A stretch of DNA of 64,000 bases, taken from contig DGTS01000015.1 of assembly GCA_002394385.1 (NCBI GenBank), forward strand, positions 1 to 64,000, read 5' to 3'. Made by a program: the position numbers and the translations under genes. Below are positions 41,319 through 50,519 of this stretch, one piece after another; position 1 is the first letter of the stretch, and each line of letters starts with the position of its first letter. The notes beneath the pieces are model-generated. The model saw only the letters and a program-made list of their open reading frames with translations. It was not told the origin of the DNA and made no database searches. Source of the DNA: Prevotella sp. UBA4330. Its GTDB lineage: Bacteria; Bacteroidota; Bacteroidia; Bacteroidales; Bacteroidaceae.

Positions 41319-42155
41319 TTAAAGTGCTGCAAAATTAGGATATTTTTTTGATAACGCCACTATCTTTTCTCGTGTTTTTTGCATAAAAAGTCGATATTCC
41401 TCGCTATCGGCATTGAAAGGACGGTGACCTAACGCCTCTTTCAGCGGCCGCCATTCATCGAGATAACGCTTGGCGCCGTCGGTGAAATAGGTGTCAACAA
41501 GGCGTTCCCAGATATATTCCACCGCCTGACGGGAGGGGTGAATCATGTCCTCGGCATAGAAACGGTAGTCGCGCAGTTCGTCGTTCACAATCTCGTAGGC
41601 GGGGAAATAACTCAGCATGCCACGCTCAGCGTTCTGAGCCAGCACCTTATCCACCGCCAACAGCAGCGTTGCCTTAGACAACTGACTCTCGTGATAGCCG
41701 TACTTGCGATAGCGGATGGGGCTCACGGTGAAAACGATGTGTGTCTCGGCATCTCGTGCCGTCAGCGCATCCACCGAGCGCTGCAGCCACTGGGCACACT
41801 CATCAACCGTCATAGCACGCTCCTCGAACAGCCGTTGCGGCCGTTTCTGACAGTTGTCCACCACCTCGCCCGTCTCCTTTAATATATATATGTGGTTGGT
41901 GCCAAGGGTTATGAACACCCATTCCGTCTTCTCTCCGGCGTCGCCGTTCGCCAGCACCTTCTCCACCGTGTGCCACACGCTCACGGGGTTATACATAGTG
42001 CCGAAGGGGTTCACCATCACCGGAAACCGCTCTTCCTCGAAGCGCTTGCCAATGCTGTCGGCAAAGCAACTGCCCACGAACAGCATCCTCGCACAGGGCG
42101 CTATCTGACTTGCCGAACGCTCGATGTCTATCTTTGTCCTGAATTCCATATTCAT
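41319..42155 (-). CDS. GSCFA domain protein
   Basis: This 278-residue protein carries the GSCFA signature near residue 28 (MLFVGSCFADSIGKRF) that names this family. The family resembles SGNH/GDSL hydrolases: the Ser of GSCFA, an Asn in GTNHIYI, and a C-terminal DMIHPS segment in place of DxxH. It may act on a carbohydrate ester or related substrate, but no function is established. There is no signal peptide. It lies between the NUDIX gene (21 bp upstream) and murF-alr (20 bp downstream), so the three could form one operon. Confidence 0.92.
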   Translation of the reverse strand: MNMEFRTKIDIERSASQIAPCARMLFVGSCFADSIGKRFEEERFPVMVNPFGTMYNPVSVWHTVEKVLANGDAGEKTEWVFITLGTNHIYILKETGEVVDNCQKRPQRLFEERAMTVDECAQWLQRSVDALTARDAETHIVFTVSPIRYRKYGYHESQLSKATLLLAVDKVLAQNAERGMLSYFPAYEIVNDELRDYRFYAEDMIHPSRQAVEYIWERLVDTYFTDGAKRYLDEWRPLKEALGHRPFNADSEEYRLFMQKTREKIVALSKKYPNFAAL

Positions 42156-42176
42156 TATTTGGAGATGGCAAGAAAT

Positions 42177-42638
42177 TTAGTGATAGAACACATTGGCATT
42201 GGGGGCTTCGGTCTTGAATGCCAGACGCTTGGCGGCGGCCAGAATCTCTGCATGGTCGAAGGCAAGGGCAGGCAGTTTGGTCAGGGGGAACCACTTGGCT
42301 CGCCTTGCATCGTCCTGTCCAACCGCTTTCACCGCCTTGCCTATAACGGCGTAGAACGCCACCGTAATCACCCTGCCACGCGGGTCACGGTCGACCTTGC
42401 TGAAAGCGCCTATCTGCTCCACCTTCGTCAGTTCTATTCCGGTTTCCTCCTTGAGTTCTCTGACGGCAGCCTCTTCGGCCGTCTCGTCCATATTCATGAA
42501 CCCTCCGGGAATGGCCCACATCCCCTTGCACGGCTCGTCGCCGCGCTCTATGAGCAACACTTTCACCTGGTCTTTCACCTGCGCGAACACCACGCAATCG
42601 GCAGTCACGGCAGGCCGTGGGTATTTGTATGTAAACAT
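42177..42638 (-). CDS. NUDIX hydrolase
   Basis: This 153-residue protein contains a complete Nudix box: GGFMNMDETAEEAAVRELKE followed by ETGIEL, matching GX5EX7REUXEEXGU. The surrounding fold (VLLIERGDEPCKGMWAIPGG; ITVAFYAVIG) fits ADP-ribose or nucleotide-sugar pyrophosphatases. A longer reading frame begins further upstream, but the ATG at 42638 gives the normal start MFTYKYPRPAVTADCVVF and lies just after a -7 promoter element (42660-42667). The earlier codons would precede the likely transcription start. Confidence 0.93.
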   Translation of the reverse strand: MFTYKYPRPAVTADCVVFAQVKDQVKVLLIERGDEPCKGMWAIPGGFMNMDETAEEAAVRELKEETGIELTKVEQIGAFSKVDRDPRGRVITVAFYAVIGKAVKAVGQDDARRAKWFPLTKLPALAFDHAEILAAAKRLAFKTEAPNANVFYH

Positions 42639-42667
42639 AATCTGTTGTTTTTCTCGTTGCAAAGATA

Positions 42668-43740
42668 AGAAAAAGATTTCATTGTTTCTGCAATAAATAT
42701 GATTTTTGTTTCGACAAATTAAGTAGAGCCTTAAGGGTGCCGCATTGGCCACAAAATCTATTCGCCCCCAGATTGTCCCCGCTGTCCAGCGAGGTATTCC
42801 GCACCTTTTGCGTCATCCCGACGTTTGTATTGCAAAGATACAAAATAAACAGCAAAGTGCCAAAAAACAGCCATCCGCAACTTGTAAAAAATCCGTTAAG
42901 AAACCACAATATAATTGTTAAATGTTTTTAATTCCCCTGTAACTCCCATGTTGTTAGAGAGTTAGCAAGAATCAGAGGATGAAGCACATTATTTAGTAAA
43001 ACGTGCAATTCGGCAGAATGGCACACAATGTGTTGCAGTGTTGCAGTGTTACAGTTCCAAAAACAATAGTACGAAAATCTAAAGTAATACCTATATTTAT
43101 ATATATTATAATATATATAAATATAGAAGATATTTTTGGCTTGGAATACCCTTCTCGAGAACTGTAACACCGTAACAGCGTAACACTCCGCCTCGCAATT
43201 TTCACGAAACTACGATACATAATCGCGCAATGTGCTGGTATCGTGTGAGTTACCATAAATTTAATTTTTTTTAAGAGTTTAAGGGCAGTTTCTTGGTGGA
43301 TTTTCGCCAGTTTCAGCCATGCGAAATTTGGAGAAATGAAAATTATTTTGTAACTATGTAACAGCAAAATCTTCGGCCCACCACTCACCCTTCATCACTC
43401 CGCTCGGCTTTCCTGCGTCCCTTCGGTAGCAAGCGCCATCCTTCGGGATGTAGAGCGGCCGCTTCACCAAACGATGCAGATGAAAGAACGTTCCACGCTC
43501 AACCGCCCCCTCAAACATATACCATTCGCCGCCCAATGGTACACATACGGCACCATGAGAGGTGCATCAATCGCCCGACAGGCGAAGAAGCGTTCATTGA
43601 CATGCGAGGAAATATACGATGCCGCTATTCGGCATTGTTTACAGTTTTCCATAAACTTTGCCGTCAAAATGGCGAACTTCCTGCTCTGAGCAAGCGAAAC
43701 ATGTTCGAATTCTGCGTCTCGGCAAAAAAAAGAAAGAATT
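42668..43740. other. Gene-free stretch with an inverted repeat
   Basis: This is the longest spacer in the window. It holds the nested inverted repeat at 43031-43185. From about 43370 to 43650 the base composition is coding-like, and two short minus-strand frames overlap there (ending 43354 and 43464). Neither resembles a family I know; they could be the remains of a frameshifted gene. Nothing else is recognised. Confidence 0.5.
43031..43185. repeat. Nested inverted repeat around a perfect 36-bp palindrome
   Basis: Outer arms 43031-43056 and 43160-43185 pair at 21 of 26 positions and consist of 9-mers such as GTGTTGCAG. At the exact centre, 43091-43126 is a perfect 36-bp AT palindrome with 18-bp arms starting CTATATTTATATATATTA. 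Confidence 0.85.
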
Positions 43741-43743
43741 TCT

Positions 43744-43774
43744 TTTGTTATGCTCTCGACTTTCCGTAACTTTG
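43744..43774 (+). promoter_or_regulatory. typA promoter
   Basis: TTTG 43744-43747, 19-bp spacer, TAACTTTG 43767-43774, then CACCCGATTT. The whole unit is nearly identical to the promoter at 38751-38781. Confidence 0.8.
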
Positions 43775-43801
43775 CACCCGATTTAAAAGAGAAAGAGAAG
43801 A

Positions 43802-45607
43802 ATGCAAGACATTAGGAACATTGCGATTATCGCTCACGTTGACCACGGAAAGACAACACTCGTAGATAAAATGATGCTCGCCGGCCACCTGTTCCGCGAA
43901 GGACAGAACCTAAGCGACCAAGTGCTTGACAGCAACGACCTGGAACGCGAGCGAGGGATAACAATTCTGTCGAAAAACGTTTCAATAAACTACAAAGGCG
44001 TTAAGATTAACATCATCGACACTCCGGGACACTCAGACTTCGGAGGTGAGGTGGAGCGCGTGCTCAATATGGCCGACGGCTGCCTGCTGCTCGTAGATGC
44101 CTTCGAGGGTCCGATGCCGCAGACACGTTTCGTGCTGCAGAAGGCATTGCAGATAGGACTGAAACCGATAGTCGTTGTGAACAAGGTGGACAAGCCGAAC
44201 TGCCGTCCTGAGGAGGTATATGAGATGGTGTTCGACCTGATGTTCTCGCTCGATGCCACCGAAGACCAACTCGACTTCCCCGTAGTTTATGGCTCGGCGA
44301 AGAACGGATGGATGGGCGAAGACTACTCGAAGCCTACCGAGGACATCACTTATCTGCTGGACAAAATCATCGAGGTGATACCAGGACCGGAGCGACTGGA
44401 GGGCACACCGCAGATGCTCATCACGAGTCTCGACTACTCGTCATATACAGGACGCATAGCCGTGGGACGCGTTCATCGCGGAACTCTGCGCAGCGGAATG
44501 AACATCAGCATTGCTCATCGCGACGGAACGATAGAGAAGACAAAGATAAAGGAACTGCACACCTTCGAGGGAATGGGACACGTGAAGACCGACGAGGTAA
44601 GTTCGGGCGACATATGTGCCGTGATAGGACTGGAGCACTTCGAGATTGGCGACACCATCTGCGACTTCGAGAACCCCGAGGCGCTGCCGCCAATAGCCAT
44701 CGACGAGCCTACAATGTCGATGCTCTTTACCATCAACGACTCGCCGTTCTTCGGCAAGGAAGGCAAATACTGCACATCAAGACATATCAACGACCGTCTG
44801 CAGAAAGAACTGGAGAAGAACCTCGCACTGAGGGTTGAGCCGTTTGAAGACTCCACCGACTCGTGGATTGTCAGCGGTCGCGGTGTGCTGCACCTGTCTG
44901 TCCTCATCGAGACAATGCGCCGCGAGGGCTATGAACTGGAAGTGGGACAGCCACAAGTAATTTACAAAGAGATTGACGGCGTTCGCTGCGAGCCTATCGA
45001 GGAACTGACCATCAACGTGCCCGAGGAGTTCGCCTCGAAGATGATTGACATGGTGACAAAGCGCAAGGGCGAGATGACCTCGATGGAAAGTCAGGCCGAG
45101 CGCGTGAACATCGAGTTCGACATACCCTCACGAGGCATCATAGGTCTGCGCACCAACGTGCTCACCGCAAGTCAGGGAGAGGCGATAATGGCTCACCGAT
45201 ACAAGGAATACCAGCCATACAAGGGCGACATCACGCGCCGCATCAACGGCTCGATGATTGCTATGGAGACAGGAACGGCAGTGGCTTACTCGATAGACAA
45301 ACTGCAAGACCGCGGCAAGTTCTTCATCGACCCAGGCGAGGAGGTGTATGCCGGACAGGTGGTTGGCGAGCATGTTCACGACAACGACCTCGTCATCAAC
45401 GTAACAAAGACGAAGCAACTCACCAACGTGCGTGCCTCGGGAAGTGACGAGAAGGCGCGCGTGATACCAAAGACGGTGATGAGCCTTGAGGAATGTCTGG
45501 AGTACATCAAGGAAGACGAATATGTCGAGGTGACACCAAAGTCGATGCGCATGCGCAAGATTATCCTCGACCACGACCAGAGAAAGAAAGCGATGAAAGA
45601 CGCTTAA
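43802..45607 (+). CDS. typA: Translational GTPase TypA/BipA
   Basis: TypA is an elongation-factor-like GTPase that aids 50S subunit assembly and translation under stress. The 601-residue protein has Walker [15 protein letters not shown] (about 11-24), switch [16 protein letters not shown] and NKVDKPN. Domains II, III and V follow, with the family-specific C-terminal domain ([20 protein letters not shown]). The start gives [17 protein letters not shown], as in orthologues. It has a strong consensus promoter and its own terminator (45622-45656). Confidence 0.98.
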   Translation: MQDIRNIAIIAHVDHGKTTLVDKMMLAGHLFREGQNLSDQVLDSNDLERERGITILSKNVSINYKGVKINIIDTPGHSDFGGEVERVLNMADGCLLLVDAFEGPMPQTRFVLQKALQIGLKPIVVVNKVDKPNCRPEEVYEMVFDLMFSLDATEDQLDFPVVYGSAKNGWMGEDYSKPTEDITYLLDKIIEVIPGPERLEGTPQMLITSLDYSSYTGRIAVGRVHRGTLRSGMNISIAHRDGTIEKTKIKELHTFEGMGHVKTDEVSSGDICAVIGLEHFEIGDTICDFENPEALPPIAIDEPTMSMLFTINDSPFFGKEGKYCTSRHINDRLQKELEKNLALRVEPFEDSTDSWIVSGRGVLHLSVLIETMRREGYELEVGQPQVIYKEIDGVRCEPIEELTINVPEEFASKMIDMVTKRKGEMTSMESQAERVNIEFDIPSRGIIGLRTNVLTASQGEAIMAHRYKEYQPYKGDITRRINGSMIAMETGTAVAYSIDKLQDRGKFFIDPGEEVYAGQVVGEHVHDNDLVINVTKTKQLTNVRASGSDEKARVIPKTVMSLEECLEYIKEDEYVEVTPKSMRMRKIILDHDQRKKAMKDA

Positions 45608-45621
45608 TCAAGATAAATGAT

Positions 45622-45656
45622 AATCCCCGGGAGCCCTGAAGCACTCGGGGATTTTT
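45622..45656 (+). terminator. typA terminator
   Basis: Stem AATCCCCG/CGGGGATT (45622-45629 with 45646-45653), then TTT. It sits between typA and the MATE gene. Confidence 0.8.
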
Positions 45657-45665
45657 GGAAGTGAC

Positions 45666-47015
45666 ATGAAGAAGACAGACAAACAGATTCTCGACATCGC
45701 CGTGCCCAGCATAGTGAGCAACATCACCGTGCCGCTGCTGGGGCTTGTCGATGTGGCCATCACCGGCCATCTGGGCGCTGCCTCATACATCGGGGCTATC
45801 GCCTTGGGCGGAATGCTGTTTAATATCATCTACTGGATTTTCGGTTTCATTCGCATGGGAACGAGCGGGCTCACCGCGCAGTCGTTAGGACGCGGCGACA
45901 CAGAGAACGTCATTCGCATGCTGGCACGCAGCATAGCCATCGCCTTTGCCATCGCTCTCGCGCTGCTGGTGTTGCAAGTGCCGCTGCGCGAACTTGGTCT
46001 GCTGATAATGCAACCCACAGAAGAGGTAAGGCTGCTCACCACCACCTATTATAATATATGTATATGGGGAGCGCCCGCCACGCTCGGACTCTTCGCCCTG
46101 ACGGGCTGGTTCATAGGCATGCAGAACTCGCGCATACCGATGGTTATTGCCATAACACAGAATGTTGTCAACATAATGGTGTCGCTGGTGCTGGTCTTCG
46201 GTGCCGGTATGCGCGTCGAGGGAGTTGCCTCGGGCACGCTCATAGCGCAGTGGTGCGGATTTCTCATGGGCGCATTCCTATGCTGGCGCAGATACTTCGG
46301 CAAGAAACCCATCACCAATGTCATTCAACCGCTAAGGTATTACCTGTCTCCGCGCAGCAACACCCGTCACCCGTCACCCATCACCTACAAGGCCTTCTTC
46401 AGCATCAACCGCGACATATTCCTGCGCACGTTGTGCATGGTGAGCGTCATGATGTTCTTCACCAGCGCCGGCTCATGGCAGGGCGAGGTGGTGCTTGCTG
46501 TGAACACGCTGCTCATGCAGTTGTATCTTCTGGTGAGTTACATTATGGATGGCTTTGCCAATGCTGGCGAGGCACTGAGCGGAAAGTTCTATGGCGCGGG
46601 CGATAGCGATGCTTTGAGAACAACGGTTCGCCGCATCTTTTTCTGGGGAATCATTACGGCGGCGGTGTTCACCGTGACATACGTTACAGGTGGAAAGCCT
46701 TTCTTGAGACTCCTTACCGACGAGCCGTCGGTGGTGGAAGCCTCCACAAGTTATGTGTGGTGGGCTTATCTGGTGCCTTTCTGCAGTGTTGCGGCTTTCA
46801 TGTGGGACGGCATCTTCATCGGTCTCACCGCCTCTCGCCAGATGCTTCAGTCGATGTTCGTTGCCGCCGTCACGTTTTTCATAGTATATTTCATCGCCAC
46901 TAAGTATCTTGGCAATCACGGTTTGTGGCTTGCCTTCTTGTGTTATATGTTCGTGCGCGGCGTTGTTCAGACGTTACTTTATCCCTCTATTATGAAGCAA
47001 AAAAAGAGGAGTTAA
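45666..47015 (+). CDS. MATE-family efflux transporter, DinF type
   Basis: This 449-residue, twelve-helix MATE transporter should export drugs or metabolites using a Na+ or H+ gradient. The opening KQILDIAVPSIVSNITVPLLGLVDVAITGHLG is characteristic of the DinF branch. The two six-helix halves are joined by a loop near residues 220-240. That loop contains a short stretch (RSNTRHPSPIT) encoded by a tandem heptamer tract (46348-46372), so repeat expansion seems to have added residues there. It is preceded by the typA terminator and convergent with mtnN, with only 18 bp between the stops. Confidence 0.92.
   Translation: MKKTDKQILDIAVPSIVSNITVPLLGLVDVAITGHLGAASYIGAIALGGMLFNIIYWIFGFIRMGTSGLTAQSLGRGDTENVIRMLARSIAIAFAIALALLVLQVPLRELGLLIMQPTEEVRLLTTTYYNICIWGAPATLGLFALTGWFIGMQNSRIPMVIAITQNVVNIMVSLVLVFGAGMRVEGVASGTLIAQWCGFLMGAFLCWRRYFGKKPITNVIQPLRYYLSPRSNTRHPSPITYKAFFSINRDIFLRTLCMVSVMMFFTSAGSWQGEVVLAVNTLLMQLYLLVSYIMDGFANAGEALSGKFYGAGDSDALRTTVRRIFFWGIITAAVFTVTYVTGGKPFLRLLTDEPSVVEASTSYVWWAYLVPFCSVAAFMWDGIFIGLTASRQMLQSMFVAAVTFFIVYFIATKYLGNHGLWLAFLCYMFVRGVVQTLLYPSIMKQKKRS
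46348..46372. repeat. Tandem heptamers inside the MATE gene
   Basis: CACCCGT, CACCCGT, CACCCAT and CACC occur in tandem within the coding sequence. They fall in the inter-domain loop, where added residues should be tolerated. Confidence 0.7.
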
Positions 47016-47033
47016 TTCATAACTCCTCAAATC

Positions 47034-47729
47034 TCATATTCTCTCCAAGAATGCTTTCGTCACTCCGAACGAGCCATTCGCTATGCGCTCCCAGAAGTGG
47101 AAGTACATGGCTGCATCGACATCCTTCAGCGGAATGTCGCTGATGATGCGGAACGAGATGAACGGCACGCCATAGACATAACATGTCTGGGCTATGGAAC
47201 AACTCTCCATATCCACCGCCATTGCGTCGGGGAAATGGTCGAGAATGCTGCGCATCTTCTCCTTTGAGTCAACAAACCACTCGCCACTCACCGTCAGTCC
47301 GGCATGGATGCGAGGCAATCCGCCCTCCAAGTCGTTCAGAGACAGCGCCTTGTCAACGAGTTCTGCGGGAGCGGCAAAACGCGCCGGCATGCCCAGCAGT
47401 TGCCCATACTCGCAGTCCTTACCGCAATACGCGTCGTGATAAACACACTCGCGAGCCACCACAACCTCGGTGATGTTAAGTTCGGTGGAAGCCCCTCCTG
47501 CCACACCTGTAGATATAACAAGTTCGGGACGGAACTTATCAATCATCTCGGCAGCGCCGATGGCGGAGTTCACCTTTCCAATGCCGCACTGCTCCAGGAC
47601 AATTTCGTTGTCCCCGATGGTGCCAATATAGAAATCCTTGACACCCCGTTTCTCCACTTTCTCATCGTTGAGAAGACTGCGCAACTGCACCAGTTCCTTC
47701 TCCATTGCAACTATTACACCTACTCTCAT
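47034..47729 (-). CDS. mtnN: 5'-methylthioadenosine/S-adenosylhomocysteine nucleosidase
   Basis: MtnN splits adenine from methylthioadenosine and S-adenosylhomocysteine, recycling methionine and purines. The 231-residue protein starts MRVGVIVAMEKELVQLRSLL, matching family members, so the ATG at 47729 is preferred over an in-frame codon 42 bp upstream that would fall at the -7 region. Other family segments are GIGKVNSAIGAAEMIDKFRP, STGVAGG and AVDMESCSIAQTCYVYGVPF (substrate-contacting Met-Glu) with FRIISD (catalytic Asp). Promoter -7 TATCTTTG lies at 47747-47754. Confidence 0.96.
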   Translation of the reverse strand: MRVGVIVAMEKELVQLRSLLNDEKVEKRGVKDFYIGTIGDNEIVLEQCGIGKVNSAIGAAEMIDKFRPELVISTGVAGGASTELNITEVVVARECVYHDAYCGKDCEYGQLLGMPARFAAPAELVDKALSLNDLEGGLPRIHAGLTVSGEWFVDSKEKMRSILDHFPDAMAVDMESCSIAQTCYVYGVPFISFRIISDIPLKDVDAAMYFHFWERIANGSFGVTKAFLERI

Positions 47730-47797
47730 ATCATAATTCTTTGCTGCAAAGATAGTTATTTTTTCACTCATTGAGCCATTATCTCAGGAAAATTATT

Positions 47798-47805
47798 TAA
47801 TTTTG
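47798..47805 (+). promoter_or_regulatory. -7 element of the YfhO gene
   Basis: TAATTTTG, followed by CGGTCGAAAAG, 33 bp before the start codon. The -33 element is unclear. Confidence 0.45.
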
Positions 47806-47837
47806 CGGTCGAAAAGACATGTTTATTAAAAAGAGAA

Positions 47838-50354
47838 GTGATGAAAACTCTGAAAAAATATTTGCCCGACATCATCGTCGTCGTGCTGTTTGTGATTATC
47901 TCGTTTGCATATTTCTTCCCCGCAGACATCGAGGGAAAGATTCTCTACCGCCACGACTCGTCGGCAGGAAAGGGACTGGGACACGAACTGACAGAATACT
48001 ACGAGCAGACGGGAGAGCACTCGCGATGGACGAACTCGGCGTTCAGCGGCATGCCGACATACCAAATTGCACCGTCGTACAACAGCACCGACGGACTGAA
48101 TCAGGCCATCAACGCCTACCACCTGTGGCTGCCCGAGAACGTATGGCTAATTTTTGCCTACCTGTTGGGATTCTATATCCTGCTGCGTGCCTTCGACTTC
48201 CGTCAATGGATGGCGGCATTGGGAGCCGTGATTTGGGCGTTCAGCAGTTATTTCCTCATCATCATCGCCGCCGGTCACCTGTGGAAGGTGATGGCGCTGG
48301 CCTATCTGCCGCCAATGATTGCGGGCATCGTGCTCGCCTATCGCGGCAAGTTGCTCTGGGGATTCATCGTTACGGCGATATTCACTGCATTCGAGGTGAA
48401 GGCTAACCATGTGCAGATGACTTATTACTACCTGTTCATCATTGCCTTCCTCGTCATTGCCTTCCTTGTGGAAGCCATCCGCGAGAAGCAGATAAGCAGG
48501 TTCCTGAAAGCCACTGGGGTATGCCTTGTGGCTGCCGTCATAGGCATCTGTGTCAACATCTCTAACCTGTACCACACATGGCAGTACCAGAACGAGTCGA
48601 TGCGCGGCAAGAGCGAACTGGTGAAAGAACAGTCGGCCGACCAGACAGACAGCGGACTTGGCCGCGAATATATAACGCAATGGAGTTACGGCATCGACGA
48701 GACGTGGACGCTGCTGATACCTAACACCAAGGGCGGTGCAAGCGTTCCGCTGGCTCTCAACGAAACAGCAATGAGCAAGGCAGACAGCGAGTTTTATGAA
48801 CTTTACCAGCAGATACCGCAATACTGGGGCGAACAGCCAGGCACAAGCGGTCCTGTATATGTGGGCGCTTTCGTGCTGATGCTTTTCATCCTCGGGCTTT
48901 TCATCGTGAAAGGTCCTGTGAAATGGGCGTTGCTTGCAGCCACAATACTCTCGATATTGCTGTCGTGGGGACATAATTTCATGCCGTTCACCGACTTCTT
49001 CATCGACCATTTCCCGATGTACTCCAAGTTCCGCACTGTGGCATCAATACTCGTCATTGCCGAGTTCACCATCCCGCTGCTCGCAATGTTGGCACTGAAG
49101 AAACTCGTTGACGAGCCCGAGACACTGGGCAAGAAGATGAAGTGGGTCATCGTGAGTTTCGCATTGACGGCAGGAGTGTGCCTTCTGTTCGCTATAGCGC
49201 CAAACTTCTTCTTCAGCGACTTCATATCATCGGCGGAATACAAGGCACTGGCAAGTTTCCCGAAGGAGGCTCTCGACGCGCTGCTTCCTAACCTCCGCGA
49301 GATGCGCATGGCTATGTTCACCGCCGACTGCTGGCGCTCGTTCTTCATCATTGTTGTGGGAACGTTCATCCTCTTGCTGTTCAAGGCAAAGAAACTCAGC
49401 GCCACCGTGATGACCATCGCTCTGCTTGTGCTCTGCCTCTTCGACCTTTGGCAGGTTGACAAGCGCTATCTTAACAACGACATGTTTGTGAGCAAGTCGG
49501 AGCGCGAGGCACCAATAGAGAAGACACAGACCGACGAGCAGATTCTCAGCGACAAGACATCGCTGGGCAACTTCCGCGTTCTGAACTTCGCGACAAACAC
49601 CTTCAACGAGAACAACACATCTTATTATCATAAGAGCATCGGTGGTTATCACGCCGCGAAACTGCGCCGTTACCAGGAACTTATAGAGAACTACATCGCC
49701 CCGCAGATGCAAGCCACAATGCCGGCGATAGCAGATGCCATGGGCGACATGACAAAACTGAATGGCGACAGTCTGTTCCCTGTGCTCAACATGCTGAACA
49801 CACGCTACTTCATCATGCCTGTGCAGGGCGGCCAGACGGCACCAGTCAAGAATCCATACGGCTACGGAAACGGATGGTTTGTTGACAAAATAGCCTATGC
49901 CGACAATGCCAACGGCGAGATGGACGGCATCGGCAAGATGAACCTGCGCCACGAAGCAGTGGCCGACAAGAAGTTCGAGAAGGCTTTGGGACAGTCGAAG
50001 GAGCAAACGGGCGAGGCAACGGTGACGCTCACCTCGTACAAGCCAAACCGTCTGACATATGATGTGAAGTCGGAGACGGGCGGCATCGTGGTGTTCTCAG
50101 AGATTTACTATCCCGGCTGGACAGCAACCATCGACGGCAAGCCCGCCGAGGTGGGACGTGCCGACTACGTGCTGCGTGCCCTGCAGATGCCTGCTGGAAG
50201 CCATAAGGTGGAAATGACTTTCGAGCCAAAATCGGTAAACAACACCGAGACGATAGCATACATCGCCTATGCGGTGCTCTTCATCGTCATTGCCATTGGC
50301 ATCTTCTTGGAGTATAGAAAACGTAAGTCAGCACCGCAAGAAACGAAGGCCTGA
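47838..50354 (+). CDS. YfhO-family membrane protein
   Basis: This 838-residue multi-spanning membrane protein belongs to the YfhO family, whose Gram-positive members are glycosyltransferase-C-like proteins that modify lipoteichoic acid. There are about twelve hydrophobic segments, beginning with LPDIIVVVLFVIISFAYFFP. A large extracytoplasmic C-terminal domain includes VVFSEIYYPGWTATIDGKPA, a hallmark of the family, and a last helix (IAYIAYAVLFIVIAIGIFL) precedes a basic tail. The Bacteroidetes substrate is not known; sugar transfer to an envelope polymer is an inference. It stands alone and is followed by a 16-bp hairpin. Confidence 0.92.
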   Translation: MMKTLKKYLPDIIVVVLFVIISFAYFFPADIEGKILYRHDSSAGKGLGHELTEYYEQTGEHSRWTNSAFSGMPTYQIAPSYNSTDGLNQAINAYHLWLPENVWLIFAYLLGFYILLRAFDFRQWMAALGAVIWAFSSYFLIIIAAGHLWKVMALAYLPPMIAGIVLAYRGKLLWGFIVTAIFTAFEVKANHVQMTYYYLFIIAFLVIAFLVEAIREKQISRFLKATGVCLVAAVIGICVNISNLYHTWQYQNESMRGKSELVKEQSADQTDSGLGREYITQWSYGIDETWTLLIPNTKGGASVPLALNETAMSKADSEFYELYQQIPQYWGEQPGTSGPVYVGAFVLMLFILGLFIVKGPVKWALLAATILSILLSWGHNFMPFTDFFIDHFPMYSKFRTVASILVIAEFTIPLLAMLALKKLVDEPETLGKKMKWVIVSFALTAGVCLLFAIAPNFFFSDFISSAEYKALASFPKEALDALLPNLREMRMAMFTADCWRSFFIIVVGTFILLLFKAKKLSATVMTIALLVLCLFDLWQVDKRYLNNDMFVSKSEREAPIEKTQTDEQILSDKTSLGNFRVLNFATNTFNENNTSYYHKSIGGYHAAKLRRYQELIENYIAPQMQATMPAIADAMGDMTKLNGDSLFPVLNMLNTRYFIMPVQGGQTAPVKNPYGYGNGWFVDKIAYADNANGEMDGIGKMNLRHEAVADKKFEKALGQSKEQTGEATVTLTSYKPNRLTYDVKSETGGIVVFSEIYYPGWTATIDGKPAEVGRADYVLRALQMPAGSHKVEMTFEPKSVNNTETIAYIAYAVLFIVIAIGIFLEYRKRKSAPQETKA

Positions 50355-50381
50355 CAAGCAATAGATATCTGATAATAATAC

Positions 50382-50418
50382 GAGAGATGCCCTTTCACAT
50401 TCTGAAAGGGCATCTCTC
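50382..50418 (+). terminator. Hairpin after the YfhO gene
   Basis: A perfect 16-bp stem (50382-50397 with 50403-50418) with a 5-nt loop. The U-tract is weak. It contains GAAAGGGCATC, the same 11-mer as family B repeats, in inverted arrangement. Confidence 0.7.
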
Positions 50419-50519
50419 ATTATCTAATTAGCCGTCTTTTACCGTGCGATTAGCCATATCTTGCAACTCAAACAAGCACCTTTCGCAAATTGAATAAAGG
50501 ACTTTCGGGAAAATACACA

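Noticed and set aside
43354..43667. Two overlapping minus-strand frames in the 1.1 kb spacer
   Set aside because: They could be a frameshifted remnant, but neither reads as a known family and each is about 60 codons, so no pseudogene is called.
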